Shown here piece by piece: positions 1 to 5,337 of a stretch of DNA of 5,942 nt. Made by a program: the position numbers and the translations under genes. Each line of letters opens with the position of its first letter. The first letter of the stretch is position 1. The DNA lies in NCBI GenBank assembly GCA_003154055.1, contig PMCH01000189.1, forward strand, positions 8,831 through 14,772, read 5' to 3'. The DNA comes from Acidobacteriaceae bacterium. Its GTDB lineage: Bacteria; Acidobacteriota; Terriglobia; Terriglobales; Acidobacteriaceae. The notes below the pieces were generated by a model that saw only the letters and a list, made by a program, of their open reading frames with translations, did no database searches and was not told the origin of the DNA.

Positions 1-31
1 CCGCCCCACACCAACAGATAGGGGCTACAAT

Positions 32-196
32 ATGCGCGTGGCAACCCCGGCTCCGAACAAGCCTGTTCCCGACGACAAGCACCATCGCCATCCCATCTAT
101 GCCGCCGAAGCCACCGGCCTGCTGATTATGGCGCTTCTGCTGCTGGTATTGATCCTGATCCGCTTCTGGTCGAACATCCCTTGGAGCGCCCGCTGA
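32..196 (+). CDS. Small single-pass membrane protein, function unknown
   Basis: This 54-residue reading frame starts at ATG 32 and ends with TGA at 194-196. An AGGGG at 20-24 lies 7 nt before the start and is a plausible Shine-Dalgarno. The N-terminal third is polar and basic, with a Lys-His-His-Arg-His cluster at residues 16-20. It is followed by one hydrophobic helix at about residues 29-43, rich in Leu and Ile, and a short tail ending Trp-Ser-Ala-Arg. The likely topology is a single membrane anchor with a small soluble end. The last 16 nt overlap the proposed start of miaA, so translation of the two may be coupled. I do not recognise the family and assign no function. The clean start, the helix and the overlap argue for a real gene; its short length is the main doubt. 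Confidence 0.6.
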   Translation: MRVATPAPNKPVPDDKHHRHPIYAAEATGLLIMALLLLVLILIRFWSNIPWSAR

Positions 197-1143
197 ACTT
201 GCCCCATCGCGCGCCGCTGGCCGTGGTCGTCCTCGGCCCCACGGCCAGCGGCAAGACCGCTCTTTCTCTCGCCATCGCGCATCGCTTTCGTGGTGAAATC
301 GTCAACTGCGACTCGGTCGCCCTCTATCGCGAGTTTGAGATCGGCACCGCCAAGCCAACCGCCGCCGAGCGCGCCCAGGCTCCGCATCATCTTCTCGATG
401 TTGTGGATCCCGCCAGCTATTTCACCGCCGGAGAGTATGCCCGCCAGGCACGGCAGATTCTGCACGAAATCGCCGGACGCGGACACTTGCCCATCGTCAC
501 GGGCGGCACTGGGCTCTATCTGCGCGCCCTGCTCGAAGGACTCTTCCCCGGCCCGCAACGCTCTGAAGTCTTGCGCGAAAGATTACGTGCGCGCGTCGAG
601 GCACACGGCCCCGGGCATCTTCACCGGATTCTCCGCCGCCTCGATGGTTCCGCGGCAGGACGCATCCATGCCAACGATGTTCCCAAGGTGATTCGCGCGA
701 TCGAAGTGTGCCTGGCCGCGCGCCGTCCCATAACGGATCTGTGGCAGGAAGGACGCGAGCCGCTGCAGGGTTTCCGAATTCTGCGGCTTGGACTCAATCC
801 CGAACGCGAAGCTCTCTACGCGCGCATCAACCAGCGGGCCGCCAAGATGTTCGATGAAGGGCTGGTCGCTGAGACCGGGCGCCTCCGCGAAAAATACGGG
901 GAACAAATACGCCCGCTCGTCTCGCTCGGTTACAGGCAGGCTTTGCAGTTTTTGCGCCGTGAAATCAATCGAGAGCAGGCGCTGGAAGCGGCGCAGCAGG
1001 CGCATCGCAACTATGCCAAACGTCAGCTCACATGGTTCCGCCGCGAACCGGATGTGCGTTGGCTCGCGGGCTTCGGTGACGATCCCGGAATTCAAGCCGA
1101 AACAATATCTGTCATCACGCAGCACAGATTTCCTGAAACCTGA
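181..1143 (+). CDS. miaA: tRNA dimethylallyltransferase (tRNA A37 isopentenyltransferase)
   Basis: MiaA transfers a dimethylallyl group from dimethylallyl diphosphate to N6 of adenosine 37 in tRNAs reading UNN codons; it acts in the cytoplasm and supports decoding fidelity. The 320-residue length is normal for the family. Visible signatures in order are the P-loop GPTASGKT at residues 19-26, the catalytic Asp-Ser at 44-45 followed by IGTAKP at 54-59, HHLLDVVDP at 69-77, GGTGLYL at 108-114, RIHANDVPKVIRAIEV at 161-176, GYRQ at 250-253 and KRQLTWFR at 280-287. The start is uncertain. TTG 181 is the first possible start after the in-frame stop at 19-21, and it overlaps the upstream small gene. 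TTG 199 and GTG 223 are also in frame before the P-loop, and none has a clear Shine-Dalgarno. The stop codon lies inside a 7-bp repeat array, so the last residues are encoded by repeat sequence. Confidence 0.96.
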   Translation: MERPLNLPHRAPLAVVVLGPTASGKTALSLAIAHRFRGEIVNCDSVALYREFEIGTAKPTAAERAQAPHHLLDVVDPASYFTAGEYARQARQILHEIAGRGHLPIVTGGTGLYLRALLEGLFPGPQRSEVLRERLRARVEAHGPGHLHRILRRLDGSAAGRIHANDVPKVIRAIEVCLAARRPITDLWQEGREPLQGFRILRLGLNPEREALYARINQRAAKMFDEGLVAETGRLREKYGEQIRPLVSLGYRQALQFLRREINREQALEAAQQAHRNYAKRQLTWFRREPDVRWLAGFGDDPGIQAETISVITQHRFPET

Positions 1144-1166
1144 TACCTGACACCTGACACCTGATT
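1132..1166 (+). repeat. Five-unit 7-bp tandem repeat (CCTGAYA type) at the miaA stop
   Basis: Five head-to-tail heptamers are seen: CCTGAAA (1132-1138), CCTGATA (1139-1145), CCTGACA (1146-1152), CCTGACA (1153-1159) and CCTGATT (1160-1166). The CCTGA core is invariant and only the last two bases vary. Every unit carries TGA. Because 7 is not a multiple of 3, the array places stop codons in all three forward frames (at 1134, 1141, 1148, 1155 and 1162). The second unit supplies the miaA stop. Heptamer arrays between genes are known from cyanobacteria (STRR elements), and I recall similar arrays in acidobacterial genomes, but I could not check that here. Confidence 0.85.
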
Positions 1167-1175
1167 TGTTATCGT
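1147..1175 (+). promoter_or_regulatory. Candidate promoter of the GH3 gene using a repeat unit as -35
   Basis: CTGACA at 1147-1152, part of the third heptamer, matches the sigma-70 -35 consensus TTGACA at five of six positions. TATCGT at 1170-1175, exactly 17 bp downstream, matches the -10 consensus at four of six. Transcription would begin near 1182-1183, on or next to the ATG of the hydrolase gene, giving a leaderless message. That fits the absence of any Shine-Dalgarno before this ATG. The -10 is weak and the prediction rests on pattern matching only. Confidence 0.3.
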
Positions 1176-1182
1176 CAACCAC

Positions 1183-3081
1183 ATGCTTCGACATCTTCTA
1201 TTGACGGCCATCATGCTCACCACCGCGTTCAGTTTCGCCGCGGTTAAACAGAAAAGCAGTTTTCAGCAGCCCGGCCCCATCCGTCTCGACAAGGACGGCA
1301 AGAAGTGGGTGGAGAAGACCCTCCTGAAGATGTCGCCCGAAGAGAAGGTCGGCCAGCTCTTCATGATCTGGGTGCGAACGCAATTCTTCAACGAGCAGGA
1401 TCCCAACTGGCTTCTTCTCCGCGACAACGTCCGCAAGTACCACATCGGCTCGCTGGCCATGAGCGTGCCGGTGGACGGCAACGTTCTCCTCAAGAACCAG
1501 CCTCTGGAAGCGGCTGAACTGCTGAACCGGTTGCAGCAGTCATCGCAGCTGCCACTCATCTTCGCCGCCGACTTTGAGCGCGGCGTTTCCATGCGCCTCT
1601 ACGGCAGCACTGTGTTCCCGCACGCCATGGCATTCGGCGCCGCTGGAAGACTCGACGAAGCGGAGGCGTTCGGCCGGATCACCGCCCTCGAAGCGCGCGC
1701 CATCGGCATCCACTGGAATTTCTTCCCCGATGCCGATGTCAATTCCAATCCCGCCAACCCCATCATCAACACGCGCTCGTTCGGAGAGGACCCGAAACAG
1801 GTCGGCGATCTCGTCGCCGCCTACATCCGCGGCGCGCACTACGGCGGCATGCTCACCACCGCGAAACATTTTCCCGGACACGGTGACACCGCGACCGACT
1901 CCCACCTCGGCGTTGCGCAAGTTACTGGGGACCGCGCGCGCCTCGACGCGGTCGAACTCCCGCCCTTCCAGCGCGCCATCGCAGCAGGCGTTGACTCCAT
2001 CATGGTGGCGCACGTCTCGATCCCGGCGCTCGAACCCGATCCCAACCGCGTCGCCACCACTTCGAGCGCAGTCGTCACCGGTCTTCTGAAAAACGAGATG
2101 GCGTTCGGGGGCATTGTCGTCACCGACGCCCTCGACATGGCCGGGTTAACTCGCCTGTACGCCAACGACATCGGCCGCGCGGCCGTCGAAGCCTTCAAGG
2201 CCGGCAACGACCTTCTCTTGATCCCCGCCGACCTGGATGCCTCTTACCGTTCCATGATTCAGGCGGTCAAGAGCGGTGAGATTCCGCGCCAGCGCCTCGA
2301 CCATTCCGTTCGTAAGATACTGGAACTAAAGGCCTCGCTCGGGCTCCAAAAAGCGCGGCTGGTGGACTTGGCGCAGGTCCCCCGCCTGGTTGGCAAGCCC
2401 GAAAACCTCGCTGCCGGCCAGCGCATGGCCGACGAAGCCGTGGCCCTGGTCCGCGACAACAGCCGGGTACTCCCTCTGCTCGCTGCGGGAACTACTGGCT
2501 CCGCGCTTCCGTATCAGTCTGCAGTGGAGGTGCGCAACCACCTCGTCGTGATCATTTTTTCGGAAGACCTGCGCACCGACTCCGGACGCATGCTCGAACG
2601 CCAGATTCTCGCCCGTGTTCCCGACGCGCACGTCCTCTACGTCGATCCCCGTTCCGCCGCCGGAATGAGCGGCCCGGTTATCGAGGCGGTGGATGCCGCC
2701 GAGAAGGTGGTCGCCGCCGTCTACGTGATTCCGACCGCGGGCCGGGCCATTCCCGCTGCTGGAGGCCTGACCAATACCGTGTCCATGGCGGATGCAAATG
2801 GGGCCTTGCTCAATGCCATCCTCACCCGCGCCGCCAGCCGCACCGTCGTGCTCGCCATGGGCAATCCTTATCTGGCGCAGGATTTCCCCGCTGTTCAGAA
2901 TTATCTCTGTACCTTTTCCAACGCGACCGTGTCGGAGTTGTCGGCGGTGAAATCGCTTTTCGGCGAAATGCCGTTGCGCGGTCATTTGCCGGTGACCATC
3001 CCCGGAGTCGCATCCCGAGGCGCGGGCATCGAACGCCCCGCCCAACCGAGTTCAGGAGGCTCTTCCCATGCTCAGCCGTAG
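1183..3081 (+). CDS. Secreted glycoside hydrolase family 3, beta-N-acetylhexosaminidase-like
   Basis: This 632-residue protein opens with a signal peptide (positively charged start, hydrophobic core to about residue 18, Ser-Phe-Ala-Ala near the cleavage site), so it should act outside the cytoplasm. Residues of about 40-390 form the GH3 catalytic barrel. KHFPGHGDTATDSH at 228-241 is the NagZ-type signature whose Asp239-His241 pair would act as the acid/base dyad. VVTDALDM at 312-319 supplies the nucleophile Asp315, and NTRSFGEDP at 196-204 is a typical substrate-loop motif. The usual DxEGG motif is replaced by DFERGVSMR at 130-138. Residues of about 410-610 fit the GH3 C-terminal domain, followed by a Ser/Pro/Gly-rich tail. 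The likely substrate is beta-linked N-acetylglucosamine in peptidoglycan or chitin-type sugars; the exact substrate is inferred. No Shine-Dalgarno precedes ATG 1183. ATG 1213 is in frame but would destroy the signal peptide. Confidence 0.9.
   Translation: MLRHLLLTAIMLTTAFSFAAVKQKSSFQQPGPIRLDKDGKKWVEKTLLKMSPEEKVGQLFMIWVRTQFFNEQDPNWLLLRDNVRKYHIGSLAMSVPVDGNVLLKNQPLEAAELLNRLQQSSQLPLIFAADFERGVSMRLYGSTVFPHAMAFGAAGRLDEAEAFGRITALEARAIGIHWNFFPDADVNSNPANPIINTRSFGEDPKQVGDLVAAYIRGAHYGGMLTTAKHFPGHGDTATDSHLGVAQVTGDRARLDAVELPPFQRAIAAGVDSIMVAHVSIPALEPDPNRVATTSSAVVTGLLKNEMAFGGIVVTDALDMAGLTRLYANDIGRAAVEAFKAGNDLLLIPADLDASYRSMIQAVKSGEIPRQRLDHSVRKILELKASLGLQKARLVDLAQVPRLVGKPENLAAGQRMADEAVALVRDNSRVLPLLAAGTTGSALPYQSAVEVRNHLVVIIFSEDLRTDSGRMLERQILARVPDAHVLYVDPRSAAGMSGPVIEAVDAAEKVVAAVYVIPTAGRAIPAAGGLTNTVSMADANGALLNAILTRAASRTVVLAMGNPYLAQDFPAVQNYLCTFSNATVSELSAVKSLFGEMPLRGHLPVTIPGVASRGAGIERPAQPSSGGSSHAQP
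3054..3059 (+). promoter_or_regulatory. Shine-Dalgarno AGGAGG inside the end of the GH3 gene
   Basis: A full AGGAGG lies 8 nt before ATG 3068 and within the coding sequence of the hydrolase, whose stop is 14 nt beyond that ATG. It fixes the start of the downstream lipoprotein gene. It also implies that ribosomes finishing the hydrolase can re-initiate on the next frame. Confidence 0.85.
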
Positions 3082-3676
3082 CGTTGTAGCAAAGTTATTT
3101 GCCAAGCTTGCTCCTGTCGTACTGCTGGCCGCTGTCATTGTGTTGCCGGCCTGCAGCATCAACGTGAAAGACAAGAAGAATGGCGAAGGCGAGTCGCGCG
3201 TGGATATCAAGACCCCGATGGGCGACATCCACGTCAACGAACAGCCCGATATTCGCGAGACGGGCCTGAGTCTCTATCCCGGCGCCAAGCCTGCCGAGAA
3301 AGACAACAGCGACGACAAGAAAGGCGCCAACGTGAACATCTCCGGCCCCGGCTTTGCCCTCAAGGTAGTCGCCGCGGAGTTCACATCGGAAGACGCTCCC
3401 GACAAAGTCATGGCCTATTACAACAAGGAACTCCAAAAGTACGGCAAGGTCGTAGAATGCCACGGCCGCTGGAACGGAGCCCACATGGGTAGAACCTCAA
3501 ACGACAAAGGCGGCTCGAAGCCCGTGGCGTGTTCGGACAATGACAAGGGAAACTCTGTCGAGCTGAAGGTGGGGACCGAGGACAACCAGCACATCGTGGC
3601 CGTCGAGCCGAGCGGCAATCACACCAAGTTCGCCCTGGTCTACGTCCGCACCCACGGCAAGGACGACACGATCTAG
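3068..3676 (+). CDS. Probable small lipoprotein, function unknown
   Basis: This 202-residue protein has a basic start, a long hydrophobic stretch at about 15-27 and Leu-Pro-Ala-Cys at 26-29, which reads as a lipobox with lipid attachment at Cys29. Pro at the -2 position is unusual, so ordinary secretion is an alternative. The mature part is charged and rich in Lys, Asp and Gly. It contains GLSLYPGAKP at 66-75 and DAPDKVMAYYNKELQKYG at 109-126. I recall this pairing of a YPGAK-type motif with a later D-x-P-x-x-V-x-x-(F/Y)-Y motif from uncharacterised exported acidobacterial proteins. Two further cysteines at 131 and 155 could form a disulfide. The gene overlaps the GH3 gene by 14 bp and has a strong Shine-Dalgarno, so the two are probably co-expressed and both work in the envelope. 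No enzymatic motif is visible. Confidence 0.82.
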   Translation: MLSRSVVAKLFAKLAPVVLLAAVIVLPACSINVKDKKNGEGESRVDIKTPMGDIHVNEQPDIRETGLSLYPGAKPAEKDNSDDKKGANVNISGPGFALKVVAAEFTSEDAPDKVMAYYNKELQKYGKVVECHGRWNGAHMGRTSNDKGGSKPVACSDNDKGNSVELKVGTEDNQHIVAVEPSGNHTKFALVYVRTHGKDDTI

Positions 3677-3681
3677 AAATA

Positions 3682-3740
3682 CAGTACCCAGTACCAAGTA
3701 CCCAGACAGAAGCGCACTGGCAACTGGGTACCGGGTACTG
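3682..3740 (+). repeat. 59-nt hairpin built from 7-bp repeats (CAGTACC type)
   Basis: Direct heptamers CAGTACC (3682-3688), CAGTACC (3689-3695) and AAGTACC (3696-3702) lead into CAG at 3703-3705. The reverse-complement heptamers lie at 3724-3740. Arms 3682-3705 and 3717-3740 pair in one register at 20 of 24 positions, with mismatches at 3690/3732, 3696/3726, 3700/3722 and 3701/3721, and a loop at 3706-3716. The element starts 6 nt after the TAG of the lipoprotein gene. It lacks a T-tract, so it is not a standard intrinsic terminator. A transcript-end stabiliser, a factor-dependent stop or a dispersed palindromic repeat are all possible. Confidence 0.8.
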
Positions 3741-3796
3741 ACGGCCGGGCGTCTCCCCGACTTGCTCTCTCCCAACGTCTGCGCTAGTTTCAATCG

Positions 3797-4444
3797 GTGG
3801 AACACCCCTGCGAAAAATGCGGCACCCCGGTCGAGGACGGCCGACCCTTCTGTCCTCAGTGCCGCGCCCCGCAGGTGCGGGTCGAAATCGCTACCCAATC
3901 TCCTCTCCCGAATTTCGACATCCCGACCGAAGCCGAATCCGCCCGCGATCCTTCGGATCGCCCACCCACACGCGCTCCGTTCGAGCGCACCATCTTCCGC
4001 ACCGCCTTGCAGGCGGGACTGGTAGGAGTGGCTGCCAACCTCATCCCCTTCGGCGTGGGGATGGTACTCACCGGCGTCCTGGCGGCATGGCTCCATCGAA
4101 AGGCCGTGGGACGAAAATTGACCACCAGAACCGCCGCCCGGCTCGGCGCCGAAGCGGGAGCCATTGCCTTCGCAGTTTCGGCGCTGCTCACGGTCGTCAG
4201 CATCGTCCTCCTCCACGCTCAACAGCAGTTTCGAGATCTCATGATGAAAGCGGTGGAGCAGCGCGCAGGTGGCGCGCCCGATCCCGAGATGCAAGCCGCA
4301 TTGCAGTGGCTTCACACCCCTGACGGCTTCGCGGCAGCGCTGGCTTTCAGCATGGTGGTTCTTCTGTTGTTGTCCGTGCTGCTTGCCGCAGTCGGATGTA
4401 TGGCGACTGCAGCCCTTTCCCAGGATCAAAAGCATCCCTCCTGA
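3797..4444 (+). CDS. Zinc-ribbon multi-pass membrane protein
   Basis: This 215-residue protein starts at GTG 3797. That is the only early start, because an in-frame TAG lies four codons upstream at 3785-3787. The N-terminus is a compact zinc ribbon with Cys5-x2-Cys8 and Cys19-x2-Cys22, of the kind found at the head of many bacterial membrane proteins. A Pro-rich linker follows at about 35-62. Hydrophobic segments lie at about 70-99 (long enough for one or two helices), 116-140 and 178-203, with a charged segment between the last two. The layout suggests a cytoplasmic metal-binding head on a membrane domain. No transporter or enzyme motif is visible and I assign no function. No Shine-Dalgarno is present. 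A weak TTGCTC-N17-TAGTTT at 3762-3790 would start a transcript close to the GTG, so leaderless expression is possible. Confidence 0.82.
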   Translation: MEHPCEKCGTPVEDGRPFCPQCRAPQVRVEIATQSPLPNFDIPTEAESARDPSDRPPTRAPFERTIFRTALQAGLVGVAANLIPFGVGMVLTGVLAAWLHRKAVGRKLTTRTAARLGAEAGAIAFAVSALLTVVSIVLLHAQQQFRDLMMKAVEQRAGGAPDPEMQAALQWLHTPDGFAAALAFSMVVLLLLSVLLAAVGCMATAALSQDQKHPS

Positions 4445-4650
4445 AAGCCGCACTCTGCCGCCCGAGGGGAGGCTGCGCAGCGGGGCGCCTCGTCTGGGAT
4501 GCCCCCTATCTGCAACCATCGCAGCCCCTTCCGTGCCAGCTTCGCGCTCCTTGTTGTTCCCCCACCCTACCGCAGACCCCTGCGTGTGTGCATAATCTTG
4601 CAACGTACACACCCCAACACCTAGCTGAGAGATTTTCTCCAAGAAACTGC

Positions 4651-4680
4651 TTGACTATCCAGCTCGACTTGTAGCATGAT
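4651..4680 (+). promoter_or_regulatory. Candidate sigma-70 promoter of the exported-protein gene
   Basis: TTGACT at 4651-4656 matches the -35 consensus at five of six positions. Two -10 candidates follow: CATGAT at 4675-4680 with an 18-bp spacer, and TAGCAT at 4672-4677 with a 15-bp spacer; each matches four of six. The first has the better geometry. The start site would fall near 4687, leaving a leader of about 110 nt before ATG 4798. Confidence 0.4.
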
Positions 4681-4786
4681 CTGCCCAACGTAAGGGGTTG
4701 TGTAGCGCCCTGGTTTCCCCGCAGTTGATTCCCAATTTGTTGTTCGTGTAAGTCAGTTTCCCCGTTGTCACAAATGAAAACCTTCC

Positions 4787-4792
4787 AGGAGA
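4787..4792 (+). promoter_or_regulatory. Shine-Dalgarno AGGAGA that fixes the start at 4798
   Basis: AGGAG at 4787-4791 stands 6 nt before ATG 4798. Two earlier in-frame starts exist (TTG 4765 and ATG 4774). Using either would bury this site in coding sequence and put a polar stretch ahead of the signal peptide. The site therefore favours 4798. Confidence 0.8.
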
Positions 4793-4797
4793 AAACT

Positions 4798-5259
4798 ATG
4801 AAAAAGACGATGTTCGCCCTCTGCATGCTGCTGATCCTCGGCTTCGCTGCCACCGCCAGCGCCGCCCCCACCACCTACGCTTTCACTTTCCACGACACCG
4901 CCGGCAATCCGTATTGCGACGGCATGATCGTCCAGCTCTACGGTACCCCGAAAGCTGTGGTGGGCGGATATCACTTCAACTATGACTGCGCCAACGCCAG
5001 CTCTGTGGCCGGCTTCAAGCATGGCCTCCCGGCCGTTTACCAGTATGCCGCCACGGGCGCAACGCTCGACATCTCGGACCCGGCATTTGCGCTTGGGGGT
5101 TCCAATCGCTCGGAACAGTACCTGGTCAACACCACGTACCACACCTGGATTCTCTGGTCCGGCAGCGATTTCGCCACCAACTCCGTCGTCAACTACGGCA
5201 CGTGGGTTAACGGTGTTAAGGCTGATGTGAAGAGCGCGAAGCCGTCATCGCAGCGGTAG
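4798..5259 (+). CDS. Small exported protein, function unknown
   Basis: This 153-residue protein has a textbook signal peptide: Met-Lys-Lys-Thr start, hydrophobic core at about 5-18 and Ala-Ser-Ala at 20-22 with cleavage expected before Ala23. The mature chain of about 131 residues is rich in Gly, Ala, Ser, Thr, Asn and aromatic residues, with few charges until the Lys-containing C-terminus. That composition suits a beta-rich extracellular or periplasmic domain. It has two cysteines, Cys40 (in NPYCDG) and Cys64 (in NYDCAN), which could form a disulfide. No catalytic motif or named domain is recognised. It appears to be a single-gene unit, with a candidate promoter upstream, a strong Shine-Dalgarno and an intrinsic terminator 16 bp after the stop, which suggests well-controlled and possibly high expression. 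Confidence 0.85.
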   Translation: MKKTMFALCMLLILGFAATASAAPTTYAFTFHDTAGNPYCDGMIVQLYGTPKAVVGGYHFNYDCANASSVAGFKHGLPAVYQYAATGATLDISDPAFALGGSNRSEQYLVNTTYHTWILWSGSDFATNSVVNYGTWVNGVKADVKSAKPSSQR

Positions 5260-5275
5260 TCAACTCTCACTCCGG

Positions 5276-5314
5276 AAAAGCCACGCTGTTCGCATCTGCA
5301 GCGTGGCTTTTTTT
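5276..5314 (+). terminator. Rho-independent terminator
   Basis: A perfect 13-bp stem is formed by 5276-5288 (AAAAGCCACGCTG) and 5299-5311 (CAGCGTGGCTTTT), with a 10-nt loop and a run of seven T at 5308-5314. It lies 16 bp after the stop of the exported-protein gene. The A-run at the left edge gives it some potential to act from the other strand, but no gene there needs it. Confidence 0.95.
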
Positions 5315-5337
5315 CTCGCCTAATGGGAAACTCACTT

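Larger units (their letters stand above)
4445..4797. other. 353-bp intergenic region with a structured GC-rich part and a promoter region
   Basis: No credible gene is seen on either strand. The first part (about 4457-4505) is rich in self-complementary sequence. It holds the 10-bp palindrome GCTGCGCAGC at 4472-4481, flanked by GAGGC (4469-4473) and GCCTC (4487-4491), and GGGGC (4482-4486) facing GCCCC (4501-4505). This could fold at the end of the zinc-ribbon transcript but has no T-tract. The middle part (about 4500-4580) is rich in C and T. The last third is less GC-rich and carries a candidate promoter at 4651-4680, then about 110 nt of probable untranslated leader before ATG 4798. Confidence 0.6.

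Noticed and set aside
1..21. Possible end of an upstream gene (six codons, then TAG at 19-21)
   Set aside because: Six codons give no way to tell coding from chance.
26..31. TACAAT resembling a -10 element just before ATG 32
   Set aside because: The matching -35 position holds only a C-rich sequence, and the start site would fall inside the small gene.
583..1194. Minus-strand open frame of 203 codons ending over the heptamer array
   Set aside because: It is antisense to miaA. Its start region is only the translated CCTGACA repeat, which has no stops on that strand.
2326..3045. Minus-strand open frame of 239 codons
   Set aside because: It is antisense to the GH3 C-terminal domain, with shadow composition and no motif.
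4571..4584. CGCAG-ACCC-CTGCG mini hairpin
   Set aside because: A 5-bp stem without a T-tract or other context is too weak to call.
3497..4642. Long minus-strand open frame of 381 codons
   Set aside because: It lies opposite the zinc-ribbon gene, the hairpin repeat and part of the lipoprotein gene. The translation has the low-complexity, Gly/Arg/His-rich look of an antisense shadow and no recognisable motif, while the + strand frame has a zinc ribbon and membrane helices.
4713..4764. Direct repeat GTTTCCCCG at 4713-4721 and 4756-4764
   Set aside because: A 9-bp match within a 350-bp stretch is not far from chance expectation, and nothing ties it to a function.
4765..4797. Longer start (TTG 4765 or ATG 4774) for the exported protein
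   Set aside because: It would place the Shine-Dalgarno inside the gene and add a polar extension before the signal peptide.
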